Assembly (NCBI RefSeq): GCF_009806575.1
Contig: NZ_CP047095.1
Span: 3,352,001-3,416,000 of the forward strand
Source: Rossellomorea marisflavi
GTDB taxonomy: Bacteria > Bacillota > Bacilli > Bacillales > Bacillaceae_B
DNA: 64,000 nucleotides
Direction of reading: 5' to 3'
The translations under genes and the position numbers were made by a program. A model generated the notes under the pieces. It worked only from the letters and a program-made list of their open reading frames with translations, did no database searches and was not told the DNA's origin. Below, piece after piece: positions 8,138-17,138 of this stretch; the first letter of the stretch is position 1; every line of letters begins with the position of its first letter.

Positions 8138-8648
8138 ATTTTTTCCCGATGGACCCGCAGGCAATGCGCTCCCCGGAATCTCCCGATGGCTGGGTCATGC
8201 CGTCATCGGCGCTTTCGTCAATGACCAGCGAGGTCCCGTCCTTGGTCATGAGGGACGTCTTGCCTTTTGAAAGGGTCACCTGAGGAGCCATGATCGTTGC
8301 CTTCACGCTCCCATCATCCCCGACGATCAGATTGGGTAGATCCCCTGCGTGGGGACCTTGAGGATGAAGAAGTCCATGTTTCTTTTCCAAGGGGTTGAAA
8401 TGATTTCCCGCCGAAACAAAATCAGGTCGTTTACATGCACTTTTTTCATGGATATGGATGGCAAGGTCCCCCGGCGGAAGCCCCTCAAGGTCAAGGGCAA
8501 TCTCCACGCCATCTGCTGTTTCCTCGAGGATCGCTGTGCCGATGGAGTCCCCGACCCCGTTCTTCATATCTACAGTCACTTTCGTCGGTTCCTCCAGGAC
8601 GCATCCTGACAAAAGAAGCGCCGTGATTCCGATCAAGAATAGTTTCAT
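8136..8648 (-). CDS. sodC: CuZn superoxide dismutase-like lipoprotein (YojM/SodC family) with an altered copper ligand
   Basis: 170 residues from ATG 8648, eight bases after GGAGG; upstream in-frame ATGs are less well placed. Lipobox LLSGC (Cys16) after a short hydrophobic signal predicts a lipid-anchored extracellular protein. CuZn-SOD signatures: HIHEK (His65, His67), GNHFNP (bridging His83), His91, HAGDLPN (His100, Asp103), and Cys72 pairing with the Cys of ERIACG. The segment that normally reads SLVIH, supplying the last Cu-ligand histidine, reads SLVID (Asp144). The Zn site looks intact and the Cu site is changed. I recall that B. subtilis YojM was also described as lacking Cu ligands. 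Dismutase activity is therefore doubtful. Confidence 0.88.
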   Translation of the reverse strand: MKLFLIGITALLLSGCVLEEPTKVTVDMKNGVGDSIGTAILEETADGVEIALDLEGLPPGDLAIHIHEKSACKRPDFVSAGNHFNPLEKKHGLLHPQGPHAGDLPNLIVGDDGSVKATIMAPQVTLSKGKTSLMTKDGTSLVIDESADDGMTQPSGDSGERIACGSIGKK

Positions 8649-8726
8649 CTGCCGTTCCTCCACGTTCATACTCCTCATCATTGTTGACGAGTCAGGAGAA
8701 AAGTATTCGCAGATGGATCGTTTTTG

Positions 8727-8930
8727 TCAGTCTTCTTGATGACGGGATGCCCTTGCCTCCTCTTCCATCTTCTTCGTCTTCAGCTCTTCACGCTTCGAGA
8801 TGCGGATGATCAGCCGGAACGTGAGGACAGCGGCAATCATGAAAATGAACATCGTAATGCCCGCAGGGATATATTCACTTTTATCTTCAGGAAAATACAA
8901 GAATAGATTAAGGACAAAAAATGAGATCAC
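8727..8930 (-). CDS. Small single- or two-pass membrane protein, unknown function
   Basis: 67 residues. The start is taken as GTG at 8930, seven bases after AAAGGAG; the longer reading from TTG 8948 begins inside the ribosome binding site. Two hydrophobic stretches (about residues 2-15 and 22-45) are followed by a highly charged helical tail (KREELKTKKMEEEARASRHQED), probably cytoplasmic. I do not recognise a family. It is transcribed toward the SOD-like gene but separated by about 80 bases, so co-transcription is possible but not clear. Confidence 0.6.
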   Translation of the reverse strand: MISFFVLNLFLYFPEDKSEYIPAGITMFIFMIAAVLTFRLIIRISKREELKTKKMEEEARASRHQED

Positions 8931-9050
8931 GGAAACGCTCCTTTCCAATTAAAGCGATTACAGTCATGTTTATTATAGCAATCTTCCCTCCCCTTCACCA
9001 TGCCAGATTGGGAAGGAATGTCACAATCCCTTGAACGCCGCATAAGAAAG

Positions 9051-9068
9051 ACCCGGATTTCTCCGGGC
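9051..9068 (-). terminator. Probable terminator of the cyclophilin lipoprotein gene
   Basis: CCCGGA-TTTC-TCCGGG hairpin just after the stop; the T run is weak. Confidence 0.6.
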
Positions 9069-9072
9069 CCTG

Positions 9073-9789
9073 TCACTTCACGACTTTGATGCTTTCGATG
9101 ATCACGTCTTTTTTCGGAGCATCCTGCTCTCCGACTTCTACCGAAGCGATGTTATCAACGACGTCCATGCCTTCGATCACCTGACCGAAGACGGTGTGCG
9201 CCTGATCAAGCCAAGGCGTTCCCCCATTTTCCTGATACATCTTCAGGACTTTTTCTGGTGCTCCTTCGGATTTCATCTGCTCTTCATAGTCCGGATTCAG
9301 GTTTTTGTTTTGAACGATGAAGAATTGGCTGCCGTTCGAATTTGGACCGGAGTTGGCCATTGAGAGGGCACCTCGCAGATTCAAAAGATTCTCTGAGAAC
9401 TCATCCTCGAACGGTTTCCCCCAGATGCTTTCACCACCGGTTCCATTCCCCTCAGGGTCTCCCCCCTGAATCATGAAATCATTGATGACCCGGTGAAACT
9501 TGAGTCCGTCATAGTACCCTTTCTCGCTGTGGGTCACGAAGTTCTCGACGGCTTTCGGTGCTTGATCGGGGAAGAGCTTGATCTTGATCGTTCCCATGGA
9601 GGTTTTCATCTCCACAAGCTTTTCATTCCCCTTCACTTCCTTTGTGAGCTGCGGATAAGTAATGTTCCCATCCGACGCCTGTTCCTTCTTGGACTCTTTC
9701 TTGCTTTCTGAACTTTTGTCGTTACCTTGTCCACAGGCTGCCAGCACGAGGGCCAGGCCCACCAGTAAGACCAAAAACCACTTCTTCAT
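9073..9789 (-). CDS. Cyclophilin-type peptidyl-prolyl cis-trans isomerase, lipoprotein
   Basis: 238 residues. Signal peptide with lipobox LVLAACG (Cys19), then a Lys/Ser/Glu-rich linker to about residue 45, then a cyclophilin domain to the end. Motifs: [47 protein letters not shown] (catalytic Arg of FHRV), [15 protein letters not shown] and [15 protein letters not shown]. It probably assists folding of exported proteins at the outer face of the membrane. It is longer than the cytosolic PpiB because of the lipoprotein leader and an inserted loop near [16 protein letters not shown]. Divergent from kapB. Confidence 0.92.
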   Translation of the reverse strand: MKKWFLVLLVGLALVLAACGQGNDKSSESKKESKKEQASDGNITYPQLTKEVKGNEKLVEMKTSMGTIKIKLFPDQAPKAVENFVTHSEKGYYDGLKFHRVINDFMIQGGDPEGNGTGGESIWGKPFEDEFSENLLNLRGALSMANSGPNSNGSQFFIVQNKNLNPDYEEQMKSEGAPEKVLKMYQENGGTPWLDQAHTVFGQVIEGMDVVDNIASVEVGEQDAPKKDVIIESIKVVK

Positions 9790-9884
9790 ATATGTACCTC
9801 CACGTGTTACATTGTATATAGCGTATTCTCAAACATTTCCACCTATTATTATAATCGAGTTCATCTTCTGTTAGGAGGGGTTTT

Positions 9885-10283
9885 ATGAAAAATATCCAAA
9901 TTGGTGATTATGTCACGGCCTTTTATAAGACAGGCACCTATATCGGAGAGGTGACCGGGGAACGCCCGGGGAGTTATGTGGTGAAGGTACTGGCCGTTGT
10001 GAAGCATCCGCGCCAGGGAGATCTTCACAACCCCGGGAAAATCGACGTTCCCCTTTTCCATGAGCGAAAAGCACTAGCTTACCGTGAGCAGTCCAACATA
10101 CCGGACAAAATGGTCAAGCCCTATGAAGGGACGATTCCTGATTACAATGAATCACTCCTTGCTGCTTTCAAGGAACTTAAGGCGAAGCTCTCCGCCGATC
10201 CGACGCCCCATGATGCAAAAAGCCTCGAAGCACTGGCCGAAATCCAGAAGGAATATGCCTTGATGTACGGAATCGAATTCTAA
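9885..10283 (+). CDS. kapB: Kinase-associated protein B (KapB)
   Basis: 132 residues, ATG behind TTAGGAGGGG. Segments GDYVTAFYKTGTYIGEVT, VKVLAVVKHPRQGDLHNPG, DVPLFHERKALAYREQ and MVKPYEG match B. subtilis KapB (128 aa), a lipoprotein-named but here leaderless protein that affects KinB input into the sporulation phosphorelay. No N-terminal signal or lipobox cysteine is visible in this copy. Convergent with kapD, as in B. subtilis the two are neighbours. Function is by orthology. Confidence 0.88.
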   Translation: MKNIQIGDYVTAFYKTGTYIGEVTGERPGSYVVKVLAVVKHPRQGDLHNPGKIDVPLFHERKALAYREQSNIPDKMVKPYEGTIPDYNESLLAAFKELKAKLSADPTPHDAKSLEALAEIQKEYALMYGIEF

Positions 10284-10287
10284 TACA

Positions 10288-10322
10288 AAGGACCTGAACG
10301 CACATCGGCGGTCAGGTCCTTC
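10288..10322. terminator. Bidirectional terminator between kapB and kapD
   Basis: AAGGACCTGA pairs with TCAGGTCCTT across a 15-base loop; it serves both convergent genes. Confidence 0.75.
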
Positions 10323-10323
10323 A

Positions 10324-10944
10324 TCATGCAAGCTGGTTATAGAATTTCGAAAGGTCGATCCTGTCCCCGATCGTGGTGGGCTCGGCTTTTTCGAGGTACT
10401 TCTTATCCTTTTCCACCAGATGATAGATATGCTGGGTCGTCATGGCGTCATCAAGAGCTTTGTGATGCTTGCCAACACCCTCACGTCCGTATTCCTGTAC
10501 GGCCTTCCACAGCCCCGTCTGATTCTGGTCACCGAAGAATCGTTTATATTCCATGGAAAGATCGACGAATCGTGCATGGAAAGGGAATGCCATCCCGAGG
10601 CGTGCACAACTGTCCCTGAGCACCTTCATATCCATATTCCCCCATGTGACCACTTCCTTCACGCCGGATTGATCCAATGACGTGAAATAATCATGCATCT
10701 CATTAAACGTACGTCCCCCGTCTACATCGGCCTGAGTGATGGATAAGAATCTCTTGCATCGATTTGTAAGCCTTGGGAAGGAAACCGGCTTGATATAGCA
10801 GGAAAAGGTGTCGATGACTTTGCCTCCGTTCACCACGACCACACCGGCCTCAATGATTTCCGGATGAAAATCCTTCGGGACCTTATGCCGCTCGGGCATT
10901 GAAAACTCAAAATCAATGAAAACAAGCTGTCCCTCACTTCCCAT
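10324..10944 (-). CDS. kapD: DEDDh-family exonuclease-like sporulation inhibitor KapD
   Basis: 206 residues. DnaQ/RNase-T-like exonuclease domain: FIDFEFSM (DxE), PEIIEAGVVVV, TQADVDGG, VTWGNMDMKVL and HHKALDDAMTT (HxxxxxD), so all five DEDDh acidic/His residues appear present. In B. subtilis KapD inhibits the KinA route to Spo0A; its nuclease activity is plausible from the motifs. Cytoplasmic. Convergent with kapB and sharing its terminator. Name by orthology and synteny. Confidence 0.88.
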   Translation of the reverse strand: MGSEGQLVFIDFEFSMPERHKVPKDFHPEIIEAGVVVVNGGKVIDTFSCYIKPVSFPRLTNRCKRFLSITQADVDGGRTFNEMHDYFTSLDQSGVKEVVTWGNMDMKVLRDSCARLGMAFPFHARFVDLSMEYKRFFGDQNQTGLWKAVQEYGREGVGKHHKALDDAMTTQHIYHLVEKDKKYLEKAEPTTIGDRIDLSKFYNQLA

Positions 10945-11190
10945 TGAAACCCCTCCTTGTTTGTTTGTATCCCGTTATCCCATCCCTGTGCGGGACCCCT
11001 GATGGTGTATTCTTTTATTATATCATGTTTATTTCCTGAATTATGACTATTTCCTTGCCCCTCCCCGAAACTTTACTCATGAAGCGATCAGGGTATAAAG
11101 AACCACCCACTCCCGGGAAATGCTTCTTTATTAATTGGTTCCATTGGATTATCATGGGAGAATAAGATTACGAGAAAAGTAGAGGGTTTC

Positions 11191-13041
11191 ATGAGAACTT
11201 TTGCAGGATATATCGCCATCAGTTGTATCGTTTCCATCTTTTTCACTACCTTGTTTTTTTCAGCAGGGGAAGTGAAGAAAGCCGGTGAGTTCCAAGAGGC
11301 ACTGGAATCAAAGGTCAATAAGGAACAGATGAACGTAAACCGTACGTCCCTGATGAAGGATGCGGACGGACGGGTGTTTTCCGAGATCAACCGTCCATTC
11401 CGCCTGTACACGGAGGACGAAGATATCCCGGACTTCGCGAAGGAGATCATCATCACGAGTGAAGATCAGAATTTTTATGAACACGTCGGATTCGATGCTG
11501 GAGCAATCCTCCGGGCCGTGGTGAAAAACCTTGTCTTCACCCATATCAAGCAGGGAGGAAGCACCATCACCCAGCAGCTTGCTCGAAATATGTACCTGGG
11601 TCAGGAAAAGACATATAACCGGAAGCTGACCGAGCTCTTCTACGCCGGTCAGATCGAGAAAAATCTGACCAAGGATGAAATCATGGAAATGTACTTGAAT
11701 GTGATTTACTTCAGCAATGGCGTGTACGGCATCGGAACGGCTTCCCAGTATTATTTCAGCAAGCCCGTGACCGAACTAAACCAGGGGGAAATCTCCTTCC
11801 TCGCCTCCATCCCGAATAATCCGGGAAAATATGATCCGATCAAGCACTTCGATGAAACGAAAAAGCGTCAGGAGCGGTTGCTCGAGCTGCTGGTCACATC
11901 GGACAAGCTCACGGAAAAAGAGGCCGTGAAGATCAAAAAGACCCCGATCCATTTGAAGGTAAAAAAAGCCGTCGAAGAGTATCCGGACTATGCCTTTTTT
12001 GTTGAACACGAACTGAAGGAATTGATCGGAGAAGAAGAAGGGTTCGCCACCGAGCTTGCAGATGCCGGATCTGAGGAAGAGCGAAACGGTATTCTGAAGG
12101 AATGGGATGAACGGTTCCATGCCGTGATCTCTTCCGGCGTCATCATCAACACCGCCCTGGACCCCGCCATGCAGAAAAAAAGCACGAAAGCACTGAATGA
12201 TACGCTGGAATCAATGGAACTTGAGGGAGCGAGTGCTTCCATCGATAATAAGACCCGTAAGATCGTTGCCATCACAGGCGGCAAAAACTATAAGGAATAT
12301 AATTTCCACCATGCCTTTCAGGCGTTCAGGCAGCCCGGGTCCGCCATCAAACCGCTCCTGGTCTATGGTCCCTATATGGAGAAGCTGCACCCCTCCCTGC
12401 AGCAAACGATTGATGGAAATCGATACTGCATCAAGGGATACTGCCCCGTGAACTACGGGAATGCGAGTCCCGGCATGGTGACGATCAGTCAGGCTTTCGC
12501 CCAATCATATAATGGTCCGGCTCTTCGCATGATGGAAAAGGTTGGCGTCGATCAGGCCTTCGGGTTCATCCGCCCGTTCCATTTCCAAAAGGTCAGCAAG
12601 GAGGATGAGACCTTTGCCGCTTCCGTCGGAGGATTCACCTATGGGATGAGCCCCCTCGAGATGACGGATGCCTACACTTCCTTCATCGACGGGGAGTATA
12701 CACCGGCCAGGGCCATTACCGGGGTGACGGATTCCGAAGGAAACATCCTATATCAATGGAAGGATAAAGCCACGGAAGTATGGTCGAAGTCCACCACTTC
12801 ACAAATGAGATCCCTGCTTCATCAAGGAGCCGTCACAGGGACCGGAAAGCCTGCCTATGTCTCCAAATCCTATGTGGGAATCAAGACAGGGACCACGAAC
12901 CAGTATCATGACTTTTGGGTCATGGGTCTCACCGATCGCTACACCACAGGGGTCTGGGTCGGCCATGATACACCTGAAAATATGAGCAGCATTGAATCAT
13001 TGCGTCCCGGACACAGGATCTGGAAGCAGATCATGCAATAA
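11191..13041 (+). CDS. pbpD: Bifunctional class A penicillin-binding protein (PbpD/PBP4)
   Basis: 616 residues. N-terminal membrane anchor (about 3-26), then a GT51 glycosyltransferase domain (about 60-230) with EDQNFYEHVGFD (catalytic Glu), GGSTITQQLARNMYL, and KLTELFYAGQIEKNLTKDEIMEMYLN. The transpeptidase domain (about 330-600) has the SxxK motif in PGSAIKP, SxN as SYN, and KTGT in GIKTGTTNQYHDFW. It polymerises and cross-links peptidoglycan outside the membrane. Length and position beside kapD match B. subtilis PbpD (624 aa). Monocistronic with a strong terminator. Confidence 0.92.
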   Translation: MRTFAGYIAISCIVSIFFTTLFFSAGEVKKAGEFQEALESKVNKEQMNVNRTSLMKDADGRVFSEINRPFRLYTEDEDIPDFAKEIIITSEDQNFYEHVGFDAGAILRAVVKNLVFTHIKQGGSTITQQLARNMYLGQEKTYNRKLTELFYAGQIEKNLTKDEIMEMYLNVIYFSNGVYGIGTASQYYFSKPVTELNQGEISFLASIPNNPGKYDPIKHFDETKKRQERLLELLVTSDKLTEKEAVKIKKTPIHLKVKKAVEEYPDYAFFVEHELKELIGEEEGFATELADAGSEEERNGILKEWDERFHAVISSGVIINTALDPAMQKKSTKALNDTLESMELEGASASIDNKTRKIVAITGGKNYKEYNFHHAFQAFRQPGSAIKPLLVYGPYMEKLHPSLQQTIDGNRYCIKGYCPVNYGNASPGMVTISQAFAQSYNGPALRMMEKVGVDQAFGFIRPFHFQKVSKEDETFAASVGGFTYGMSPLEMTDAYTSFIDGEYTPARAITGVTDSEGNILYQWKDKATEVWSKSTTSQMRSLLHQGAVTGTGKPAYVSKSYVGIKTGTTNQYHDFWVMGLTDRYTTGVWVGHDTPENMSSIESLRPGHRIWKQIMQ

Positions 13042-13044
13042 ATA

Positions 13045-13082
13045 AAAACGGATATCCCCTGTGTGGTGGATATCCGTTTTTT
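13045..13082. terminator. Bidirectional terminator between pbpD and yufK
   Basis: AAAACGGATATCC pairs with GGATATCCGTTTT; T runs on both strands. Confidence 0.9.
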
Positions 13083-13091
13083 CATTCTAGC

Positions 13092-13667
13092 TCACAGCTT
13101 GACCTCCGATATGATCGGAAGGCTCGCCATCAGGCCGTTATAAAGTTTAATGAGGACAAAGAAAATGGTCAGGATGAGGGCTGCCCATGAGAAAAGCTGC
13201 ATGCTCACGACACCGAGGATACCAGCTTTGGTAAGGGAAGAGCTGATTTTATTCACAAAATAAAAAAAGTAAACCACAGAGGTCAAAACGAAGATCCCGA
13301 TCAATCCCTTGAATGATTGCAAGCTGAGGACGGAAACCAGTCCTCCTATAAAATAAATCATCGAACCCGGACGGACTTTATTATAAAGTTCACCCTCTGA
13401 GTCAATCGAGAAGAACAGCATGGAAATGCCGTTGATTGTCTCTGCGATGAGCTTCAGGGCAGCTAGGATCATAAAGAAGATCATCATAAGCAGGATTAGG
13501 ATGGCCAGCTTCAGCTGCATCTCGGATAGGAATTCGCTCATTCCCGCATAGACGCCGATCTTTTTGGACAGTGTCTCGAAGACACCCACCCCATAAACCG
13601 AAAACGTCAGGCTGAACAAAAGGATGGACAAAATAGGCAGATAGCTTGTTAAATATGTATTCTTCAA
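13092..13667 (-). CDS. yufK: Multi-pass membrane protein, YufK-like
   Basis: 191 residues with about five or six hydrophobic helices (for example LPILSILLFSLTFSVYGVGVF, LAILILLMMIFFMILAALKLIAETI, MIYFIGGLVSVLSL, GIFVLTSVVYFFYFV, LILTIFFVLIKLY). No catalytic motif is visible. Position between pbpD and the mrp operon and size fit B. subtilis YufK (about 185 aa, DUF5366 as I recall). Function unknown; the naming is synteny-based. Confidence 0.65.
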   Translation of the reverse strand: MKNTYLTSYLPILSILLFSLTFSVYGVGVFETLSKKIGVYAGMSEFLSEMQLKLAILILLMMIFFMILAALKLIAETINGISMLFFSIDSEGELYNKVRPGSMIYFIGGLVSVLSLQSFKGLIGIFVLTSVVYFFYFVNKISSSLTKAGILGVVSMQLFSWAALILTIFFVLIKLYNGLMASLPIISEVKL

Positions 13668-13785
13668 AAAGTACCTCTCCCGTGATCAATCTGTGCATTC
13701 CCATCATAATCGTTTATGAGCAGATTGAAAAGGGTAAAGGTACCAAGTGTACGGGTCGAAAGTCCCTACTGTCAAGAAGTTGACT

Positions 13786-14031
13786 TCACTCGTCGTGCAG
13801 CAGGTCCGATTGGATCAGATGACTGTCCCTATCGATTACTTTAATGTATTGACGCGGCTTGAATTCAACCGGCGCAGCATTGCCTCCCCGGTCGTACCCG
13901 ATCGGAACATAGTCCGTCCCTTCCCCGCTTTCGACCGATTCAAGATCGATTTGATCCCTTGAATCCACCACGACTGCCATCATGAGCAATCCTGTGAAAA
14001 TGGCACCGGCGATCAGCAACTTTTGCTTCAT
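13786..14031 (-). CDS. Small N-terminally anchored protein, unknown function
   Basis: 81 residues. ATG at 14031 follows AGAGGTG; an in-frame GTG at 14040 lies inside that site. An N-terminal hydrophobic segment (about 5-22: LLIAGAIFTGLLMMAVVV) acts as a signal anchor and is followed by a polar acidic domain, probably extracytoplasmic (SRDQIDLESVESGEG...). No family is recognised. It is divergent from mrpA; a function linked to the antiporter cannot be inferred from sequence. Confidence 0.65.
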   Translation of the reverse strand: MKQKLLIAGAIFTGLLMMAVVVDSRDQIDLESVESGEGTDYVPIGYDRGGNAAPVEFKPRQYIKVIDRDSHLIQSDLLHDE

Positions 14032-14313
14032 GGATATCACCTCTTGAATAGGATGCTCACATTGGTGAGAAACTATTCGAAAACATGATCTCCGGCACGG
14101 AATGTGCTTTTTTTTTCGACGTTATTTTCCGTTTCTCTACATATTTAATAACAAGGGTGAAAACCCTTATATGATGGGCGGCCGACTAATGCAAGGTGCT
14201 TTTTTTTACGTTATAATGCTCAATAGGTGCACTGTTCGGTCGCAGAATGCTCTAGTGACTATTTTAATTCAGCAATTACCTACATAATCTGATGTATTCA
14301 AGGGGGGTTTTTT
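14032..14313 (+). promoter_or_regulatory. Upstream region of the mrp operon
   Basis: About 280 bases. A TATAAT (14212-14217) is a likely -10; the -35 is poor. A hairpin AAGGGT-GAAA-ACCCTT lies at 14153-14168. Two similar blocks, GTGCTTTTTTTT followed closely by ACGTTAT, occur at about 14104 and 14197. The region probably contains the promoter and leader; no known riboswitch consensus was recognised. Confidence 0.5.
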
Positions 14314-16719
14314 TTGACACTGCTACACTGGGCAATTTTATCGCCTTTTTTATTCGCCATACTGATTCCGTTCCTGTATAAGGCGTTCCGAAAGGTTCAC
14401 ACCGGTTGGTTCGTCCTTGTACTGCCAGTGGTCCTGTTCGTCTATTTCTTCCGTTTCATTTCATTGACGAAGAACGGGGAAACGGTGACGGAAACCGTCA
14501 ATTGGATGCCTTCCTTTGGTATTCAATTCACCGCATATGTGGACGGTCTCGGCCTCCTGTTCGCCATGCTCATCACAGGAATCGGGGCGCTTGTCGTCCT
14601 GTACTCGATCTACTACCTGGACAAGGCGAAAGAACAGCTACATAACTTCTATGTCTATTTACTCATGTTCATGGGGGCCATGCTCGGGGTCGTGCTTTCG
14701 GATAACCTGATCACCCTTTATATGTTCTGGGAGTTCACGTCCATTTCATCTTTCTTGCTGATCGGATATTGGTATCAGAGGGAGCGTTCGAGATATGGGG
14801 CACTAAAATCGATGCTCATCACCGTATTCGGTGGCCTGTCCATGCTTGGGGGTATCATACTTCTCTATCTCATGGGCGGTACATTCAGCATCAGGGAACT
14901 TGTGGGGATGAGCGATCAGTTGGTAACGGACCCGCTGTTCATGGGGGCATTGATCCTGATCCTGCTGGGGGCATTCACGAAATCAGCACAGTTCCCCTTC
15001 CACATCTGGCTGCCTGATGCCATGGAAGCACCGACTCCTGTCAGTGCCTACCTTCACTCAGCAACGATGGTCAAAGCGGGGATCTACCTCGTTGCCAGGA
15101 TGAGCCCGATCTTTGCCACTTCAGGTGTGTGGATCTGGCTCGTTGGCGGAATTGGATTATTCACCGTGTTCTGGGGTTCTTTCAATGCGGTCCGCCAAAA
15201 GGATCTGAAAGGAATCCTCGCCTTCTCCACGATCAGTCAACTGGGGATGATCATGTCCTTATTGGGCATTGGAGGAGCCGCGCTTCATTACAATCAACTC
15301 GATGAAAACATTTATATGGCTGCAACACTTGCCGCCGTTTTCCATTTGATCAATCACGCGACGTTCAAAGGAAGCCTGTTCATGGTGGCCGGGATTGTCG
15401 ATCATGAAACCGGGACAAGGGATATCCGTAAACTAGGCGGACTGATGAGCTTCATGCCCATCACCTTCACCATTGCCATCATCGGGGCATTCTCCATGGC
15501 GGGGCTACCGCCATTTAACGGCTTCCTTAGTAAGGAAATGTTCTTTACGGGGATGATCAATGTCCTCAGCCTTGATATCTTCAACTTTGAAACGTTCGGT
15601 GCGCTTTTCCCTGTGCTGGCCTGGGTGGGAAGCATCTTCACCTTCGTCTACAGCATGATCCTCGTCTTCAAGACGTTCACAGGGAAGTACCAGCCTGAGA
15701 AGCTCGAAAAGAAACCACATGAAGCGCCGATCGGGATGCTGATTTCTCCGATCATCCTTGCTTCCCTTGTCGTGATATTCGGTTTCTTCCCGAATATTCT
15801 ATCGGATCGGATCCTGGCTCCTGCAGTGGAAGCCATCGTACCAAGTCTGATTGCCGACGGACAGACCGTGAAAACGGAAATCTCCTTCTGGCACGGCTTC
15901 AGTCCGGAGCTGTTCATGACAATCGGCGTCATTGCCTTCGGGGTGATCTTATATCTCACCCTTTCAAAATGGGAGAAGATCTATCGTGTATTCCCGCAAA
16001 AGCTTTCCCTTAATTCTTTATATGATGGGGGATTGCGAGGGAGTGAACGAGGCGCATACGGTTTCATGAACGGACATATGACAGGGTTTATTCGCACCTA
16101 TCTTGTTTATATCTTTACGTTCTTCGTCGGGATCTCCCTCTTCAGCCTTTGGTATAACAATGCCTTCTCGCTGGAGATGGACGAAATGGCCCCGATCGGG
16201 ATTTATGAAGTGGCCGTCGCGCTGCTCCTAGTGGTCAGTACTGTCATGATCCTTTTCGCAAAGTCACGCCTGACATCCATCATCCTGCTGGGAGCGACCG
16301 GCTATACGGTATCCTTATTCTTCGTGGTGTTCAGGGCGCCCGATCTTGCCCTGACCCAGCTCGTCATCGAAACCGTGTCCGTCGCCCTGTTCCTGCTCTG
16401 TTTCTACCACCTGCCAAAGTTGAGCAGGCATGAAGAACGCATGGGCTTCAAACTCGGGAATGCACTGATTGCCCTCGGTGTCGGTGTGACCGTGACACTG
16501 TTTGCCATCTCGGCTTACAGCACAAAACTATTTGATTCGATCTCAGAGTATTACATCAAAAACGTTTACGAGGAAGCAGCTGGTAAGAACATGGTCAATG
16601 TCATCCTCGTCGACTTCCGTGGATTCGATACATTATTCGAAATTTGCGTTCTTGCCATTGCATCCCTCGGAATCTTCGCCATGATCAAACTGAGGTTGAC
16701 AAGGAGGGATGAAGGATGA
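14314..16719 (+). CDS. mrpA: Mrp Na+/H+ antiporter subunit A
   Basis: 801 residues, TTG start behind AAGGGGGG. An NQO12/NuoL-like proton channel domain makes up the first 500 residues, with WEFTSISSFLLIGYW, TKSAQFPFHIWLPDAMEAPTPVSAYLHSATMVKAGIYL and HLINHATFKGSLFM. A C-terminal MrpA-specific (MbhD/NuoJ-like) extension follows (APDLALTQLVIETVSVALFLLCFYHLP). It is the largest subunit of the multisubunit cation/proton antiporter that exports Na+ using the proton-motive force and supports pH and salt tolerance. It overlaps mrpB by four bases. Confidence 0.97.
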   Translation: MTLLHWAILSPFLFAILIPFLYKAFRKVHTGWFVLVLPVVLFVYFFRFISLTKNGETVTETVNWMPSFGIQFTAYVDGLGLLFAMLITGIGALVVLYSIYYLDKAKEQLHNFYVYLLMFMGAMLGVVLSDNLITLYMFWEFTSISSFLLIGYWYQRERSRYGALKSMLITVFGGLSMLGGIILLYLMGGTFSIRELVGMSDQLVTDPLFMGALILILLGAFTKSAQFPFHIWLPDAMEAPTPVSAYLHSATMVKAGIYLVARMSPIFATSGVWIWLVGGIGLFTVFWGSFNAVRQKDLKGILAFSTISQLGMIMSLLGIGGAALHYNQLDENIYMAATLAAVFHLINHATFKGSLFMVAGIVDHETGTRDIRKLGGLMSFMPITFTIAIIGAFSMAGLPPFNGFLSKEMFFTGMINVLSLDIFNFETFGALFPVLAWVGSIFTFVYSMILVFKTFTGKYQPEKLEKKPHEAPIGMLISPIILASLVVIFGFFPNILSDRILAPAVEAIVPSLIADGQTVKTEISFWHGFSPELFMTIGVIAFGVILYLTLSKWEKIYRVFPQKLSLNSLYDGGLRGSERGAYGFMNGHMTGFIRTYLVYIFTFFVGISLFSLWYNNAFSLEMDEMAPIGIYEVAVALLLVVSTVMILFAKSRLTSIILLGATGYTVSLFFVVFRAPDLALTQLVIETVSVALFLLCFYHLPKLSRHEERMGFKLGNALIALGVGVTVTLFAISAYSTKLFDSISEYYIKNVYEEAAGKNMVNVILVDFRGFDTLFEICVLAIASLGIFAMIKLRLTRRDEG

Positions 16720-17138
16720 AGACGAATGATGTGATTCTCCAAACCGTAACAAAAGTGACTGTGTTCATCATCATCCTGTTCTCCCTGCGCCTCTTCTTCT
16801 CCGGTCACTATACTCCGGGAGGAGGCTTCATCGGGGGACTCATGACAGCCGGGGCGCTCGTCCTGCTGCTGCTGGCATTCGATTTGAAGACGGTTGCGAA
16901 TATCCTGCCCATCGATTATAAGATCGTAACGGCGATCGGCCTTCTGTTCGCCATCGGTACCGCAGCAGGGGCACTATTGTTCAATGTACCGTTCCTGACG
17001 CACGCGTTTGACTATTTCACCCTGCCGATCCTCGGCAAGACGTCCCTTCATACGGCCGTCCTGTTCGATACCGGGGTGTATCTCGTCGTCGTCGGCGTCA
17101 CGATGACCATCATCCAAACGATTGGGGTGAGCGATTAA
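16716..17138 (+). CDS. mrpB: Mrp antiporter subunit B
   Basis: 140 residues, four predicted helices. The conserved HYTPGGGFIGGL motif near residue 30 is diagnostic of MrpB/MnhB. ATG overlaps the mrpA stop (ATGA), and its own stop overlaps the mrpC start (TAATG), so translation of A, B and C is coupled. Membrane subunit needed for assembly of the full antiporter. Confidence 0.95.
   Translation: MKTNDVILQTVTKVTVFIIILFSLRLFFSGHYTPGGGFIGGLMTAGALVLLLLAFDLKTVANILPIDYKIVTAIGLLFAIGTAAGALLFNVPFLTHAFDYFTLPILGKTSLHTAVLFDTGVYLVVVGVTMTIIQTIGVSD

Noticed and set aside
14150-14200. Na+ or c-di-AMP riboswitch upstream of mrpA
   Set aside because: A hairpin and GC-rich motif are there, but I could not match them to a known riboswitch consensus; kept only as a low-interest observation.
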